Shown here piece by piece: positions 1 to 6,726 of a DNA stretch of 20,642 nucleotides. How positions within the stretch are numbered: the first letter of the stretch is position 1; each line of letters begins with the position of its first letter. The stretch covers positions 1 to 20,642 of the IMG/VR virus record IMGVR_UViG_3300008107_000602, one strand, 5' to 3'. The position numbers were made by a program, and so were the translations under genes. Below the pieces are notes generated by a model. The model saw only the letters and a program-made list of their open reading frames with translations. It ran no database searches and was not told where the DNA came from. The stretch is from a virus.

Positions 1-81
1 GCTCAAGGTGCAACAGGTGCTCAAGGTGCAACAGGTGCTCAAGGTGCAACAGGTGCTCAAGGTGCAACAGGTGCTCAAGGT
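1..81 (+). repeat. 18-bp tandem repeat encoding collagen-like GAQGAT units
   Basis: The unit gctcaaggtgcaacaggt occurs four times without a mismatch (1-72) and begins a fifth, diverged copy at 73. It encodes Gly-X-Y triplets. The perfect nucleotide identity suggests recent slippage or recombination, so shaft length may vary between phages. The array probably extends upstream of the window. Confidence 0.9.
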
Positions 82-1281
82 TCAGGAGGTTTAACTACTA
101 CTAATGCTGATACTTTAGATTCTTTAGATTCTTCACAATTCTTGAGATCTGATACTTCAACTACTTTTAGTGGGCAAACTGGGAGTGTTTTAACTGTTAG
201 AATGGTAGATGGGCAGAATGCTGGATCAACTAGTGGAGGACTCGGACCTATACAGGTGTATCAGAATTCAAATGTAACAAATTCTGATGCATTTATGACA
301 TTTCATATTTCTGGAAGATATGCTACATATTTTGGATTGGATAGAGAAACCAACGATTTATTTACTGGTGGTTGGAGTGATGGTGCAGTAAAACATAAAA
401 TTTGGCACGCTGGTAATGATGGTTCTGGAAGTGGACTTAATGCTGATTTACTTGATGGATATGATATAGGAACATCTGGAGGTACAATTCCATTACTTAA
501 TGGAACTAATACTTTTAGTGGTTCAACAACCTTTAATACTGTTACTAATTTTACTGGAAGTGGCACTCAAATTCTCCTAAAAAATTCCACAGCCAACGAT
601 CCAACTGTTATTCTTAGGAATGATGGGATAAATTTTTATGCACTTCTCTCAAATGCTTCTACATCTCCAAATGGAACCTGGAATACTCTTCGTCCACTTA
701 GATTTAACTGCACATCAGGTGTTCTGACCTCCGAAAATGGACAGGAGTTTAGTGGAGGAACTACAGTTAATAATACACTTACACTTGCTGGAGGAGTTCA
801 AACAGAAAACCCCAATACTGGGCAGGTTATAATAGGATGGGAAGAAGATTTTTGGAGATATAGATTTGGTGGAACTGGTACACCTCTTGGAATTAGAATT
901 GATAACTATGATAGTGTTGCAATAGAATTAAGAAGAAATGGAAACATTGTTGCAGCTGGAACAGTAACTGCAAGTTCCGATATTAAACTTAAGGATAATA
1001 TTAAGGTTATTGAAAATCCAATAGAAAAAGTGTCCAAAATTCGTGGTGTTACATTTACAAGAAATGACTTGGATGATAAAGAAAAAAGACACGCTGGGGT
1101 AATTGCTCAAGAAGTGGAAAAAGTTCTTCCTGAAGTTGTTTTAGATAATTCTGGAACAAAATCAGTTGCTTATGGAAACTTGGTAGCACTATTGATTGAA
1201 GCAATCAAAGAACAACAAACAAAGATAGATAGTATAGAAAAGAAACTAGAAGACTTAATAAATAAACAACAGGAAATCTGA
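1..1281 (+). CDS. Tail fibre protein with collagen-like repeat and C-terminal S74 chaperone domain (5' partial)
   Basis: The frame is open from the first base, so the N-terminus lies outside the window; 426 residues are visible. Residues 1-30 are Gly-X-Y collagen-like repeats (units of GAQGAT), expected to form a trimeric shaft. A fibre-like beta-rich region follows, rich in Ser, Thr, Gly and Asn, with WHAGNDGSGSGLNADLLDG near residues 135-155, a motif common in phage fibres. From about residue 324 the sequence ASSDIKLKDNI, then GVIAQEVEKVLPEVV, matches the peptidase S74 intramolecular chaperone of endosialidase and related fibres. That domain assembles the trimer and then cleaves itself off just before the conserved Ser (near S325/S326), with a Lys nearby. 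The last ~25 residues look like a coiled coil (IKEQQTKIDSIEKKLEDL). It is followed at once by three small fibre-like genes, so this is the distal end of a tail-fibre cluster that probably binds the host surface. I did not use the internal ATG at 142 as start because coding sequence continues upstream of it. Confidence 0.9.
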   Translation, partial: AQGATGAQGATGAQGATGAQGATGAQGSGGLTTTNADTLDSLDSSQFLRSDTSTTFSGQTGSVLTVRMVDGQNAGSTSGGLGPIQVYQNSNVTNSDAFMTFHISGRYATYFGLDRETNDLFTGGWSDGAVKHKIWHAGNDGSGSGLNADLLDGYDIGTSGGTIPLLNGTNTFSGSTTFNTVTNFTGSGTQILLKNSTANDPTVILRNDGINFYALLSNASTSPNGTWNTLRPLRFNCTSGVLTSENGQEFSGGTTVNNTLTLAGGVQTENPNTGQVIIGWEEDFWRYRFGGTGTPLGIRIDNYDSVAIELRRNGNIVAAGTVTASSDIKLKDNIKVIENPIEKVSKIRGVTFTRNDLDDKEKRHAGVIAQEVEKVLPEVVLDNSGTKSVAYGNLVALLIEAIKEQQTKIDSIEKKLEDLINKQQEI

Positions 1282-1287
1282 TAAATT

Positions 1288-1911
1288 ATGGCAGTCCTTG
1301 GTGCTACTTCATTAACTGGTTGTACTTCTATACCATCCTTTATGGGAACTGGTGCTAGAACAACTTTTAGAATGGCAACTGTTCCAGTGAGTTGGACTAA
1401 AGATACATCAGTAGATATTGGAACTCTTCGTGTTGTAAATGGTTCTGCTGTTCCTAGTGGAAGTCTTATATGGGACCAAGTATTTACTACAAGACCTTAT
1501 TCTAGTGCGATTGGTCCAGCAACTGATGGATGTTCAGTAGGAGCAGCTTCAGGAACAATAGGACTTGCACAGAATAATGCTCATCCAAGTGCAGTTCCAC
1601 TATCTGCAGTATCTGAAGCTCAAATTACTGCTCATAATCATCCAGGAGTTGGTTTGCCAGGATCTATATCATTAAGACCAGGAACAGTAAACTCTGGTTA
1701 TTTTGGTCGTGTTCTTACTGCAGTTGGGTCTGCAGGTGGTGGTGGTCAGCATCAACATCCAACTCCCACTAATGGAAGTCATACTCATCCAATTTCACCA
1801 GAAAGTCCTCATACCCATACAATTTCTGGAGCACACGATCATAGTGGATATAGTGGAAGTGTAGATTTTAGGTTGACTTATGTTGATGTTATCATAGCAG
1901 TAAAGAATTAA
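1288..1911 (+). CDS. Histidine-rich short tail-fibre-like protein, paralog 1
   Basis: A 207-aa protein that starts MAVLGATSLTGCTSIPSFM. It has a Trp-containing segment (VSWTKDT) near residue 45, then a Gly/Ser-rich middle, and a C-terminal half with many HxH motifs (HNH near 113, HQH, HTH, HTH, HDH). It ends in a short strand, DFRLTYVDVIIAVKN. HxH motifs spaced like this bind a central metal ion in the receptor-binding tips of T4-type short and long tail fibres (gp12, gp37), so I infer a metal-stabilised trimeric tip. It is the first of three tandem paralogs and sits 6 bp after the S74 fibre gene, so co-expression is likely. No clear Shine-Dalgarno precedes the ATG. A host-recognition role is inference. 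Confidence 0.75.
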   Translation: MAVLGATSLTGCTSIPSFMGTGARTTFRMATVPVSWTKDTSVDIGTLRVVNGSAVPSGSLIWDQVFTTRPYSSAIGPATDGCSVGAASGTIGLAQNNAHPSAVPLSAVSEAQITAHNHPGVGLPGSISLRPGTVNSGYFGRVLTAVGSAGGGGQHQHPTPTNGSHTHPISPESPHTHTISGAHDHSGYSGSVDFRLTYVDVIIAVKN

Positions 1912-1915
1912 TAAA

Positions 1916-2599
1916 ATGGCAATATTAACAGTAGATAGTCTGACAGGATGCAGTTCAATACCAAGTTTTATGGGAGGTTCTGCAGATACTCCAGCAAATC
2001 CAACAATATCAACTTTTTGGCAAACAAGTGCTCCTACAAGTTGGACTAAAGTTACAACTTGGGATAATACTGGATTAAGAGTAATTGGAGCACCTAATGG
2101 AACTACAATTACAACAGGTGGAACTTTGCCATTTACTCAAACTTTTACAAGTAGGTCAGTTGGACCAGGAAATAGCGGTTCTCAAAATTTAGTTGGAACT
2201 CAAATTTCTCAAACTACAATTACTGCACCTGCAGCAACAGGGGATATGCAATCATTTACTTCTACAACTGAAAATACAACAATTGATGGGACACAAACAG
2301 GAGCACATGCAGGACATACTTTCCCAGTTGCACAAGGACTTCAAAATAACACAGTAACTACACCTGCTCCAGTTATAAGTTGCACTAATGCTCCTACTCC
2401 ATCAACAACGGGAAATCCAACTGTTGGTGCTGCTGCTCATAACCATCCAATTAGTGCCCCCCATACACATCCAGTTACTATTGTACAACATTCTCATAAC
2501 TCTAGTCCAACTGCACAAGGAAGTCATTTACATGCATATAGTGGAAGTTATGACTTCAGTGTTTTATATGTAGATGTTATTTTAGCAACAAAGAATTAA
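1916..2599 (+). CDS. Histidine-rich short tail-fibre-like protein, paralog 2
   Basis: A 227-aa protein that clearly resembles its neighbours: the N-terminus MAILTVDSLTGCSSIPSFM matches paralog 1 almost residue for residue, TSWTKVT is at the same place, and the C-terminus DFSVLYVDVILATKN is nearly the same. The middle has diverged and grown by about 20 residues, rich in Thr, Asn and Pro. The HxH motifs (HNH, HTH, HSH, HLH) lie in the last 50 residues. The gene begins 4 bp after the upstream stop. The conserved ends with variable centre fit a fibre tip whose central loops evolve for receptor choice. Confidence 0.75.
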   Translation: MAILTVDSLTGCSSIPSFMGGSADTPANPTISTFWQTSAPTSWTKVTTWDNTGLRVIGAPNGTTITTGGTLPFTQTFTSRSVGPGNSGSQNLVGTQISQTTITAPAATGDMQSFTSTTENTTIDGTQTGAHAGHTFPVAQGLQNNTVTTPAPVISCTNAPTPSTTGNPTVGAAAHNHPISAPHTHPVTIVQHSHNSSPTAQGSHLHAYSGSYDFSVLYVDVILATKN

Positions 2600-2604
2600 T
2601 CATT

Positions 2605-3231
2605 ATGGCAGAACTTCAAGGGTCAGCATTAATTAACTGTTCATTCATTCCAGACTTTATTCCATCTGGAACTTATATGCTATTTGATAGCACTAATGCT
2701 CCAGTAGGTTGGGCTAAAACCACAACTCATAATGACAAAGCGTTAAGACTTGTGAGTGGTTCAGTGACTGCACCAGGAACAGGTCAACCTTTTTCTACTG
2801 TTTTATCTTCTGCTCGTTCATTAGCAACTCCAGGAACAGATGCCAGACAAACAGGATATCAACTTGCTCCATCCCCTCAAGGTATAACACTTGGAACTGT
2901 TACTCCTCCAGTAACAATTGGATCAGTTTCTACTACACCTGGAACTCACACACATCCATATTCATTTAATAGTGGAACTCAAAGATCAGCTGCTGCTCCA
3001 GTTACTCCAAGAACTACTTCATCACCATCACCAGGATTTGTATCACAAACTCCAACAGGTGGTGGTGGTCAGCATACTCATGGTCCAGTGGCTGGACTTC
3101 CTCACTCACATACATTAACATCCGACCATAACCATACAATTTCAGAATCTCCACATTCTCATCCAGCTGGATTCACTTCACAATCATTTGCAGTAAATTA
3201 TAGAGATATAATTCTTGCATCCAAAACTTGA
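2605..3231 (+). CDS. Histidine-rich short tail-fibre-like protein, paralog 3
   Basis: A 208-aa protein and the most diverged of the three. It starts MAELQGSALINCSFIPDFI, carries the matching GWAKTT segment near residue 36, has HxH motifs (HTH, HTH, HSH, HNH, HSH) through residues 110-190, and ends FAVNYRDIILASKT. It lies 5 bp after paralog 2. Its stop codon overlaps the -35 element proposed for the next transcription unit, so the fibre operon probably ends here, although I see no terminator hairpin. Confidence 0.75.
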   Translation: MAELQGSALINCSFIPDFIPSGTYMLFDSTNAPVGWAKTTTHNDKALRLVSGSVTAPGTGQPFSTVLSSARSLATPGTDARQTGYQLAPSPQGITLGTVTPPVTIGSVSTTPGTHTHPYSFNSGTQRSAAAPVTPRTTSSPSPGFVSQTPTGGGGQHTHGPVAGLPHSHTLTSDHNHTISESPHSHPAGFTSQSFAVNYRDIILASKT

Positions 3232-3256
3232 CTTTTTATACAAAATACCTTAAAAT
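3228..3256 (+). promoter_or_regulatory. Sigma70-type promoter before the oxygenase genes
   Basis: TTGACT at 3228-3233, a 17-bp spacer and TAAAAT at 3251-3256. The predicted start near 3263 leaves a short leader before the ATG at 3278. The -35 overlaps the stop of the preceding gene. It is a good sequence match, but AT-rich DNA gives chance matches. Confidence 0.45.
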
Positions 3257-3277
3257 TGCCATTATTTTCATCATAAA

Positions 3278-4462
3278 ATGAATTCAAAGTTATTACAGAA
3301 TAATTATATTGTTATACCAAACTTTATTTCTTCATACAGAGCAAAAGAACTTGCATCTGAATTTGAAAACCATTGTAGAGGAAAGAATTTAAGAGGTGAT
3401 CCTCAAGCACCTAATTCATATTCTGATTATAATTACCTTTCATTCCTAGAATTACTAGCAGAAAAGACACAAGAGGTTTCTTCAATTCTAGAAGAAACTG
3501 TTTTGCCAACTTATGTTTATTCTAGAGTTTATTTTAATGGCAGTGTTCTAGAAAGGCACACAGATAGAGATGCTTGTGAAATATCTTTAACTCTTCATTT
3601 AAATGGTGATAAACCTTGGGATATTTGTATTCAAACTCCATCAGGTGAAGAAAGGTCTGTAACTCTAAATCCAGGAGATGCAATGATGTATCTTGGTAGA
3701 GTTGCAGAACACTGGAGAGATGCCTATAATGGAGATAGTTATACTCAAGTATTCTTACATTATGTAAGAAGTAGAGGTGATTGTTCTTATACTTATTTTG
3801 ATAAGAAAAAAGAAAATGAAAAGGTTAATCAACACACAGAAGAAAAGAAGGAGGAAACCCCAAAACCAATGACTACACCAACTTTAATTGTTCCCAAATC
3901 TAGAACTCCATTAGAGAATTACATTCATGTATTTGATAATATTCTCCCTAAGCACTTTTGTCAAGAAATTCTAGAAGAGTATCAAAATTGTAATGAATGG
4001 GCACCTGCTCTTGTATCAAATGGAGAAGAAAATAGATATACTAGAAATTGTGATCAAATTATAATTTCACACCAAGATATCATTTCTCATAATGAAGACA
4101 TTAGAAGATCCATTGATGAAAGAATTCATAAATGTATGAGAGGAGCAATGGAGTCATATCAAGAAAAGCATCCATTGTTCAATGTTGAAATTGATACTGG
4201 ATATCAACTGTTAAAATATGAAGAAGGTCAATTCTATACTCAACATACAGATTCATTTAAACAAGAACAAAGATCAGTTTCTTGCTCTATTCAATTGAAT
4301 GAAGACTATGAAGGTGGAGAATTTGCATTCTTTGATAGGGAAATTATGATGAGAACTGGAACTGGTTCTGTAATTATGTTCCCATCAAACTTTATGTATC
4401 CTCATGAAGTTATGCCAGTTCAGAAAGGAACTAGATATTCAATCATTACTTGGTTTGTATGA
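3278..4462 (+). CDS. Two-domain 2-oxoglutarate/Fe(II) oxygenase
   Basis: A 394-aa protein holding two copies of the 2OG-Fe(II) dioxygenase fold (prolyl-4-hydroxylase-like). Domain 1 (about residues 1-175) has the metal motif HTD (H94, D96) and a distal His in EHWRD (H145), but I do not see the usual 2OG-binding Arg about ten residues later. A charged linker (175-200, Glu/Lys-rich) leads to domain 2 (about 210-394) with HTD (H323, D325), distal H376 in YPHEV and R386 in GTRYS, the complete set of iron and 2OG ligands. The family hydroxylates proteins or small molecules; the substrate cannot be told from sequence. Position between tail-fibre genes and a third oxygenase hints that the targets might be virion proteins such as the collagen-like shaft, but that is speculation. 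The stop overlaps the next start (ATGA), implying translational coupling. Confidence 0.85.
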   Translation: MNSKLLQNNYIVIPNFISSYRAKELASEFENHCRGKNLRGDPQAPNSYSDYNYLSFLELLAEKTQEVSSILEETVLPTYVYSRVYFNGSVLERHTDRDACEISLTLHLNGDKPWDICIQTPSGEERSVTLNPGDAMMYLGRVAEHWRDAYNGDSYTQVFLHYVRSRGDCSYTYFDKKKENEKVNQHTEEKKEETPKPMTTPTLIVPKSRTPLENYIHVFDNILPKHFCQEILEEYQNCNEWAPALVSNGEENRYTRNCDQIIISHQDIISHNEDIRRSIDERIHKCMRGAMESYQEKHPLFNVEIDTGYQLLKYEEGQFYTQHTDSFKQEQRSVSCSIQLNEDYEGGEFAFFDREIMMRTGTGSVIMFPSNFMYPHEVMPVQKGTRYSIITWFV

Positions 4463-5148
4463 AACATTATTATGTGAGAAAAGTATTAGATCATGAGCAA
4501 TTGAAAGTTGTCAATGATGTAATACAACAATCCAATCAGAATAATTTTTGGAATGATGGTTTGTATAGTGGTGGTGGAACTAGAAGTGTAAAAAATAATG
4601 TGGAGTTAAATAATCCACAATTATCTCAAACTATTAATGATATGATTATGTCATCTCTGGATAGAGATGATGGATTTATTAACTTCACAACACCAAGAAA
4701 TACAAATTTAAATATTATTTCCAAAACAACTTCTGGTGGATACTACAATCCCCACTTTGATAATTGGAATAATGGAGATTATAGCACAACTGTATTTCTA
4801 AATGACCCTAGTGAATATGATGGTGGTGAGTTGTGTCTATATATTGGAGGAGAGGATGAAGAAAAGATTAAACTTGATGCTGGATGGGCAGTAACTTATT
4901 CAACTGGCATCATTCATAGAGTCAATAAGGTGATAAGAGGAACTAGATATGTTTCTGTATTCTGGACTAAATCTTTAATTTCTGATCCTTTTATTAGGTT
5001 TATACATGGAGAACTGGGTAATATTCAAAATAAGTTACCTGCAAATGAGCATTCAGTTCATTTACCAAATTGTATAAGTACCTTAAATGATCCTTATTTT
5101 CTTTTAAAAAACTTACAAACACAAATACTTCGCAGATATGCATCTTGA
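4459..5148 (+). CDS. PKHD-type 2OG-Fe(II) oxygenase
   Basis: A 229-aa protein. I chose the ATG at 4459, which overlaps the upstream stop as ATGA, over a TTG 9 bp earlier. The double-stranded beta-helix core has HFD (H99, D101), a distal H153 in GIIHRV and R163 in GTRYVSVFW: the full Fe(II) and 2-oxoglutarate ligand set of prolyl-hydroxylase-like PKHD hydroxylases. GGYYNPHFDNW and YDGGELCLY are typical of the PKHD (PiuC/YbiX) subfamily. About 50 extra residues follow the core; their role is unknown. It is the third such domain within 1.9 kb and is translationally coupled to the two-domain enzyme. Substrate unknown. Confidence 0.87.
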   Translation: MKHYYVRKVLDHEQLKVVNDVIQQSNQNNFWNDGLYSGGGTRSVKNNVELNNPQLSQTINDMIMSSLDRDDGFINFTTPRNTNLNIISKTTSGGYYNPHFDNWNNGDYSTTVFLNDPSEYDGGELCLYIGGEDEEKIKLDAGWAVTYSTGIIHRVNKVIRGTRYVSVFWTKSLISDPFIRFIHGELGNIQNKLPANEHSVHLPNCISTLNDPYFLLKNLQTQILRRYAS

Positions 5149-5164
5149 ATAGGAGAATAGAATT

Positions 5165-5542
5165 ATGCAACAAATGAAACCAGGGGACTTTTGCCCTTTG
5201 ATTAGGAAAAAGTGTGTTGGATTAAAGTGTAGTTGGTACACTCAAGTAAGAGGAATGAATCCTAATACTGGAGAAATGGTTGATAACTGGGGATGTGCAG
5301 TTACTTGGTTGCCAATGCTTCAGATTGAAACTTCTCAACAAGCAAGACAAGCAGGTGCTGCAGTTGAATCATTTAGAAATGAAGTTGTAAGGTCCAATGC
5401 ACAAAATCAACAACTTTATCTTGATTATATTGAAGAACAAAAGAAAAGTTCTGGAGTATTACCTGCAAATGTAACTCCATTAGACACTCCAATAAATATG
5501 ATTACCCCAGGAGAAGAGGATGAACACAACAACAATCTATAG
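5165..5542 (+). CDS. Conserved-looking phage protein with an N-terminal four-Cys cluster
   Basis: A 125-aa protein with a good ribosome site (aggag, 10 bp before the ATG). Cysteines C10, C17, C22 and C44 (FCPLIRKKC, LKCSW, WGCAV) lie in the first third and could hold a metal or Fe-S centre; the spacing does not match a zinc-finger type I can name. The rest is Gln/Ala-rich and probably helical. It lies between oxygenases and a tail-chaperone-like gene, and the next gene starts inside its last codons. I do not recognise a function. Confidence 0.7.
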   Translation: MQQMKPGDFCPLIRKKCVGLKCSWYTQVRGMNPNTGEMVDNWGCAVTWLPMLQIETSQQARQAGAAVESFRNEVVRSNAQNQQLYLDYIEEQKKSSGVLPANVTPLDTPINMITPGEEDEHNNNL

Positions 5543-6056
5543 AATGGCACATTTTCCAGCAGATACTAGTGTAATTGTAAATGAAGAAACTTTGTTTGGA
5601 ATTACTCTAGATTGGGTCCCTAAAAATGTTCATGCTGTTCAATGGTATGGAGATGAGATTGGTGGTGAAATTGAATTCGAACCCGAAGGAGGAATACCTT
5701 GGGGACCAAGACCAGAGAATGAAAGAATTACTGAATTAGGTCAGTGGCAAGGTATCATTGATGCTTTTTATGAAGAAAAGCAAAGAAGAATAGATGCTGA
5801 ACTTGCTGCAGCAGAAGCAGCAGAGGCAGCAAGAGATTATTGGGAAATATTAAGAGGCATTAGAGAAGAACTTTTGTTGAGAAGTGATTGGACACAACTT
5901 CCTGATGTTTCTTTAACTGAAGAACAAAAAGAAGCATGGTCCATTTATAGGCAGCAATTAAGAGATCTTCCTGAAGGAATTACAGATCCAAAACCAATGG
6001 TTCTTGCTTATTATAATGGTGAAATTCACCCAGATTGGCCTGTTCCCCCACAATAA
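5520..6056 (+). CDS. Phage tail assembly chaperone-like protein
   Basis: A 178-aa protein. The ATG at 5520 is preceded by aggagaagagg and overlaps the upstream gene by 23 bp; the in-frame ATG at 5544 has no such site, so 5520 is preferred. The N-terminal ~90 residues are acidic and beta-rich. An Ala/Glu helix follows (about 95-112), then RSDWTQLPDVSLTEEQKEAW and YRQQLRDLPEGI (about 122-155). This last part resembles the C-terminal motif of phage tail assembly chaperone proteins (PF16778 type), which help fold or assemble tail components. A virion-assembly role fits the tail-fibre genes upstream. Confidence 0.7.
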   Translation: MNTTTIYRMAHFPADTSVIVNEETLFGITLDWVPKNVHAVQWYGDEIGGEIEFEPEGGIPWGPRPENERITELGQWQGIIDAFYEEKQRRIDAELAAAEAAEAARDYWEILRGIREELLLRSDWTQLPDVSLTEEQKEAWSIYRQQLRDLPEGITDPKPMVLAYYNGEIHPDWPVPPQ

Positions 6057-6072
6057 ATTTTAGGAGAAAACT

Positions 6073-6489
6073 ATGAGAATTGGTAATTATGAAATCAGAC
6101 CAGGAGTAGATTTAAGTGGTGTTGATTTAAGTCATCAAGATCTACAATATGTAAATCTTCAAGGTGCTAATTTGTTAAATGCAAATCTTGAAGGATGTAA
6201 CTTAAAAGGTTCTAATTTAAGATTTGCTAAATTAGAACATTCTAACCTAGTAAATGCAAATCTTGATGATACAGATTTACAAGGTGCAAATCTACAAAAT
6301 GCTAGACTTGATAATGCGTCAGTTAAAGGAATGAATTCCTCTCCTGATACTAACTTTTTAGGAACTATCTTTGATCCTAATATTTCATCTTCTAACAATC
6401 ATAATACTAGAGATTTAGAACTTGAAGTACAAGAACTAAGAAAGTATAAAGAGTTATATGAAGAAATTAAATCTAAGATGATTCTATAA
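6073..6489 (+). CDS. Pentapeptide-repeat protein
   Basis: A 138-aa protein with about a dozen A(D/N)LXX-type pentapeptides between residues 12 and 84 (VDLSG, VDLSH, ANLLN, ANLEG, SNLRF, ANLDD, ANLQN and so on). These form a right-handed quadrilateral beta-helix. A linker follows, and the C-terminus (about 112-138) is charged and heptad-like, probably a short coiled coil (LELEVQELRKYKELYEEI). Ribosome site aggag precedes the ATG. Some pentapeptide proteins mimic DNA and block gyrase, but this helix is short and most phage and cyanobacterial members have no known role, so I assign none. Last gene before a 237-bp regulatory gap. Confidence 0.85.
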   Translation: MRIGNYEIRPGVDLSGVDLSHQDLQYVNLQGANLLNANLEGCNLKGSNLRFAKLEHSNLVNANLDDTDLQGANLQNARLDNASVKGMNSSPDTNFLGTIFDPNISSSNNHNTRDLELEVQELRKYKELYEEIKSKMIL

Positions 6490-6559
6490 GTATTAAAAGC
6501 TATAACTCATCTTCAAACCTGACAGAGTGATCCTACTCATGATTTCACTTCTTGTCAAC

Positions 6560-6588
6560 TTGACATCCTCAAGACCTCATGTTATTAT
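6560..6588 (+). promoter_or_regulatory. Strong consensus sigma70 promoter
   Basis: TTGACA (6560-6565), an exact 17-bp spacer and TATTAT (6583-6588), the best -35/-10 pair I found in the window. The predicted start is near 6595. No gene starts for over 100 bp and an intrinsic terminator intervenes, so the product is probably a short RNA or an attenuated leader. Confidence 0.65.
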
Positions 6589-6605
6589 GTAAAAGTCTTG
6601 AGGAT
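6565..6605 (+). repeat. 11-bp perfect inverted repeat around the -10 box
   Basis: atcctcaagac (6565-6575) and gtcttgaggat (6595-6605) are perfect reverse complements separated by 19 bp that contain the TATTAT box. The left arm lies in the promoter spacer and the right arm begins at the predicted transcription start, so it may be a two-site operator. Confidence 0.7.
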
Positions 6606-6692
6606 TCTTTGTAGCTTTGAGAACTCAGACCTGTCCTTGGTGGTGGACAGTTTACTTGGTGTCCTAAGGGGGAGTGGTGTCCCCCTTTTTTT
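6595..6692 (+). ncRNA. Candidate small RNA or attenuated leader (~98 nt)
   Basis: Bounded by the consensus promoter at 6560-6588 and the intrinsic terminator at 6666-6692. Internally, ctgtcc (6631-6636) pairs with ggacag (6645-6650) over an 8-nt loop. No convincing reading frame with an ATG lies inside. It could be a stand-alone sRNA, or a leader whose terminator gates read-through into the VWA gene at 6727. I do not recognise it as a known cyanobacterial or phage RNA family. Confidence 0.5.
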
Positions 6693-6702
6693 ATGCTATC
6701 CT
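6645..6702 (+). promoter_or_regulatory. Operator-promoter module, copy 1 (for the VWA gene)
   Basis: The dyad GGACAGTTTACTTGGTGTCC (6645-6664; arms GGACA/TGTCC) lies upstream of extended -10 TGC-TATCCT (hexamer 6697-6702), 36 bp from its GTCC G to the hexamer. The spacer holds the GGGGG/CCCCC terminator hairpin. A short palindrome, CTATCC-tataa-GGATAG (6696-6712), covers the -10/start region, and the ATG follows the -10 by 30 bp. It aligns with four other modules in the window. Confidence 0.6.
6666..6692 (+). terminator. Rho-independent terminator
   Basis: The stem AAGGGGGA/TCCCCCTT (6666-6673 with 6680-6687) has a 6-nt loop and is followed by a run of T through 6692. This is the clearest intrinsic terminator in the window. 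It would end transcription from 6595 and from the structural genes upstream. Confidence 0.8.
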
Positions 6703-6726
6703 ATAAGGATAGTCAAAGAAGTACAG

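Noticed and set aside
1-90. Regular 18-bp repeats resembling a CRISPR array
   Set aside because: Units are adjacent without spacers and encode a Gly-X-Y collagen-like shaft in an open frame.
2388-3118. Plus-strand alternative frames rich in Leu, Ile and His inside the fibre genes
   Set aside because: Low-complexity shadows of the His/Thr-rich fibre coding sequence.
6598-6726. Upstream extension of the VWA gene from a TTG
   Set aside because: It would be coded through a clear terminator and a promoter; the HExxH domain is complete from ATG 6727.
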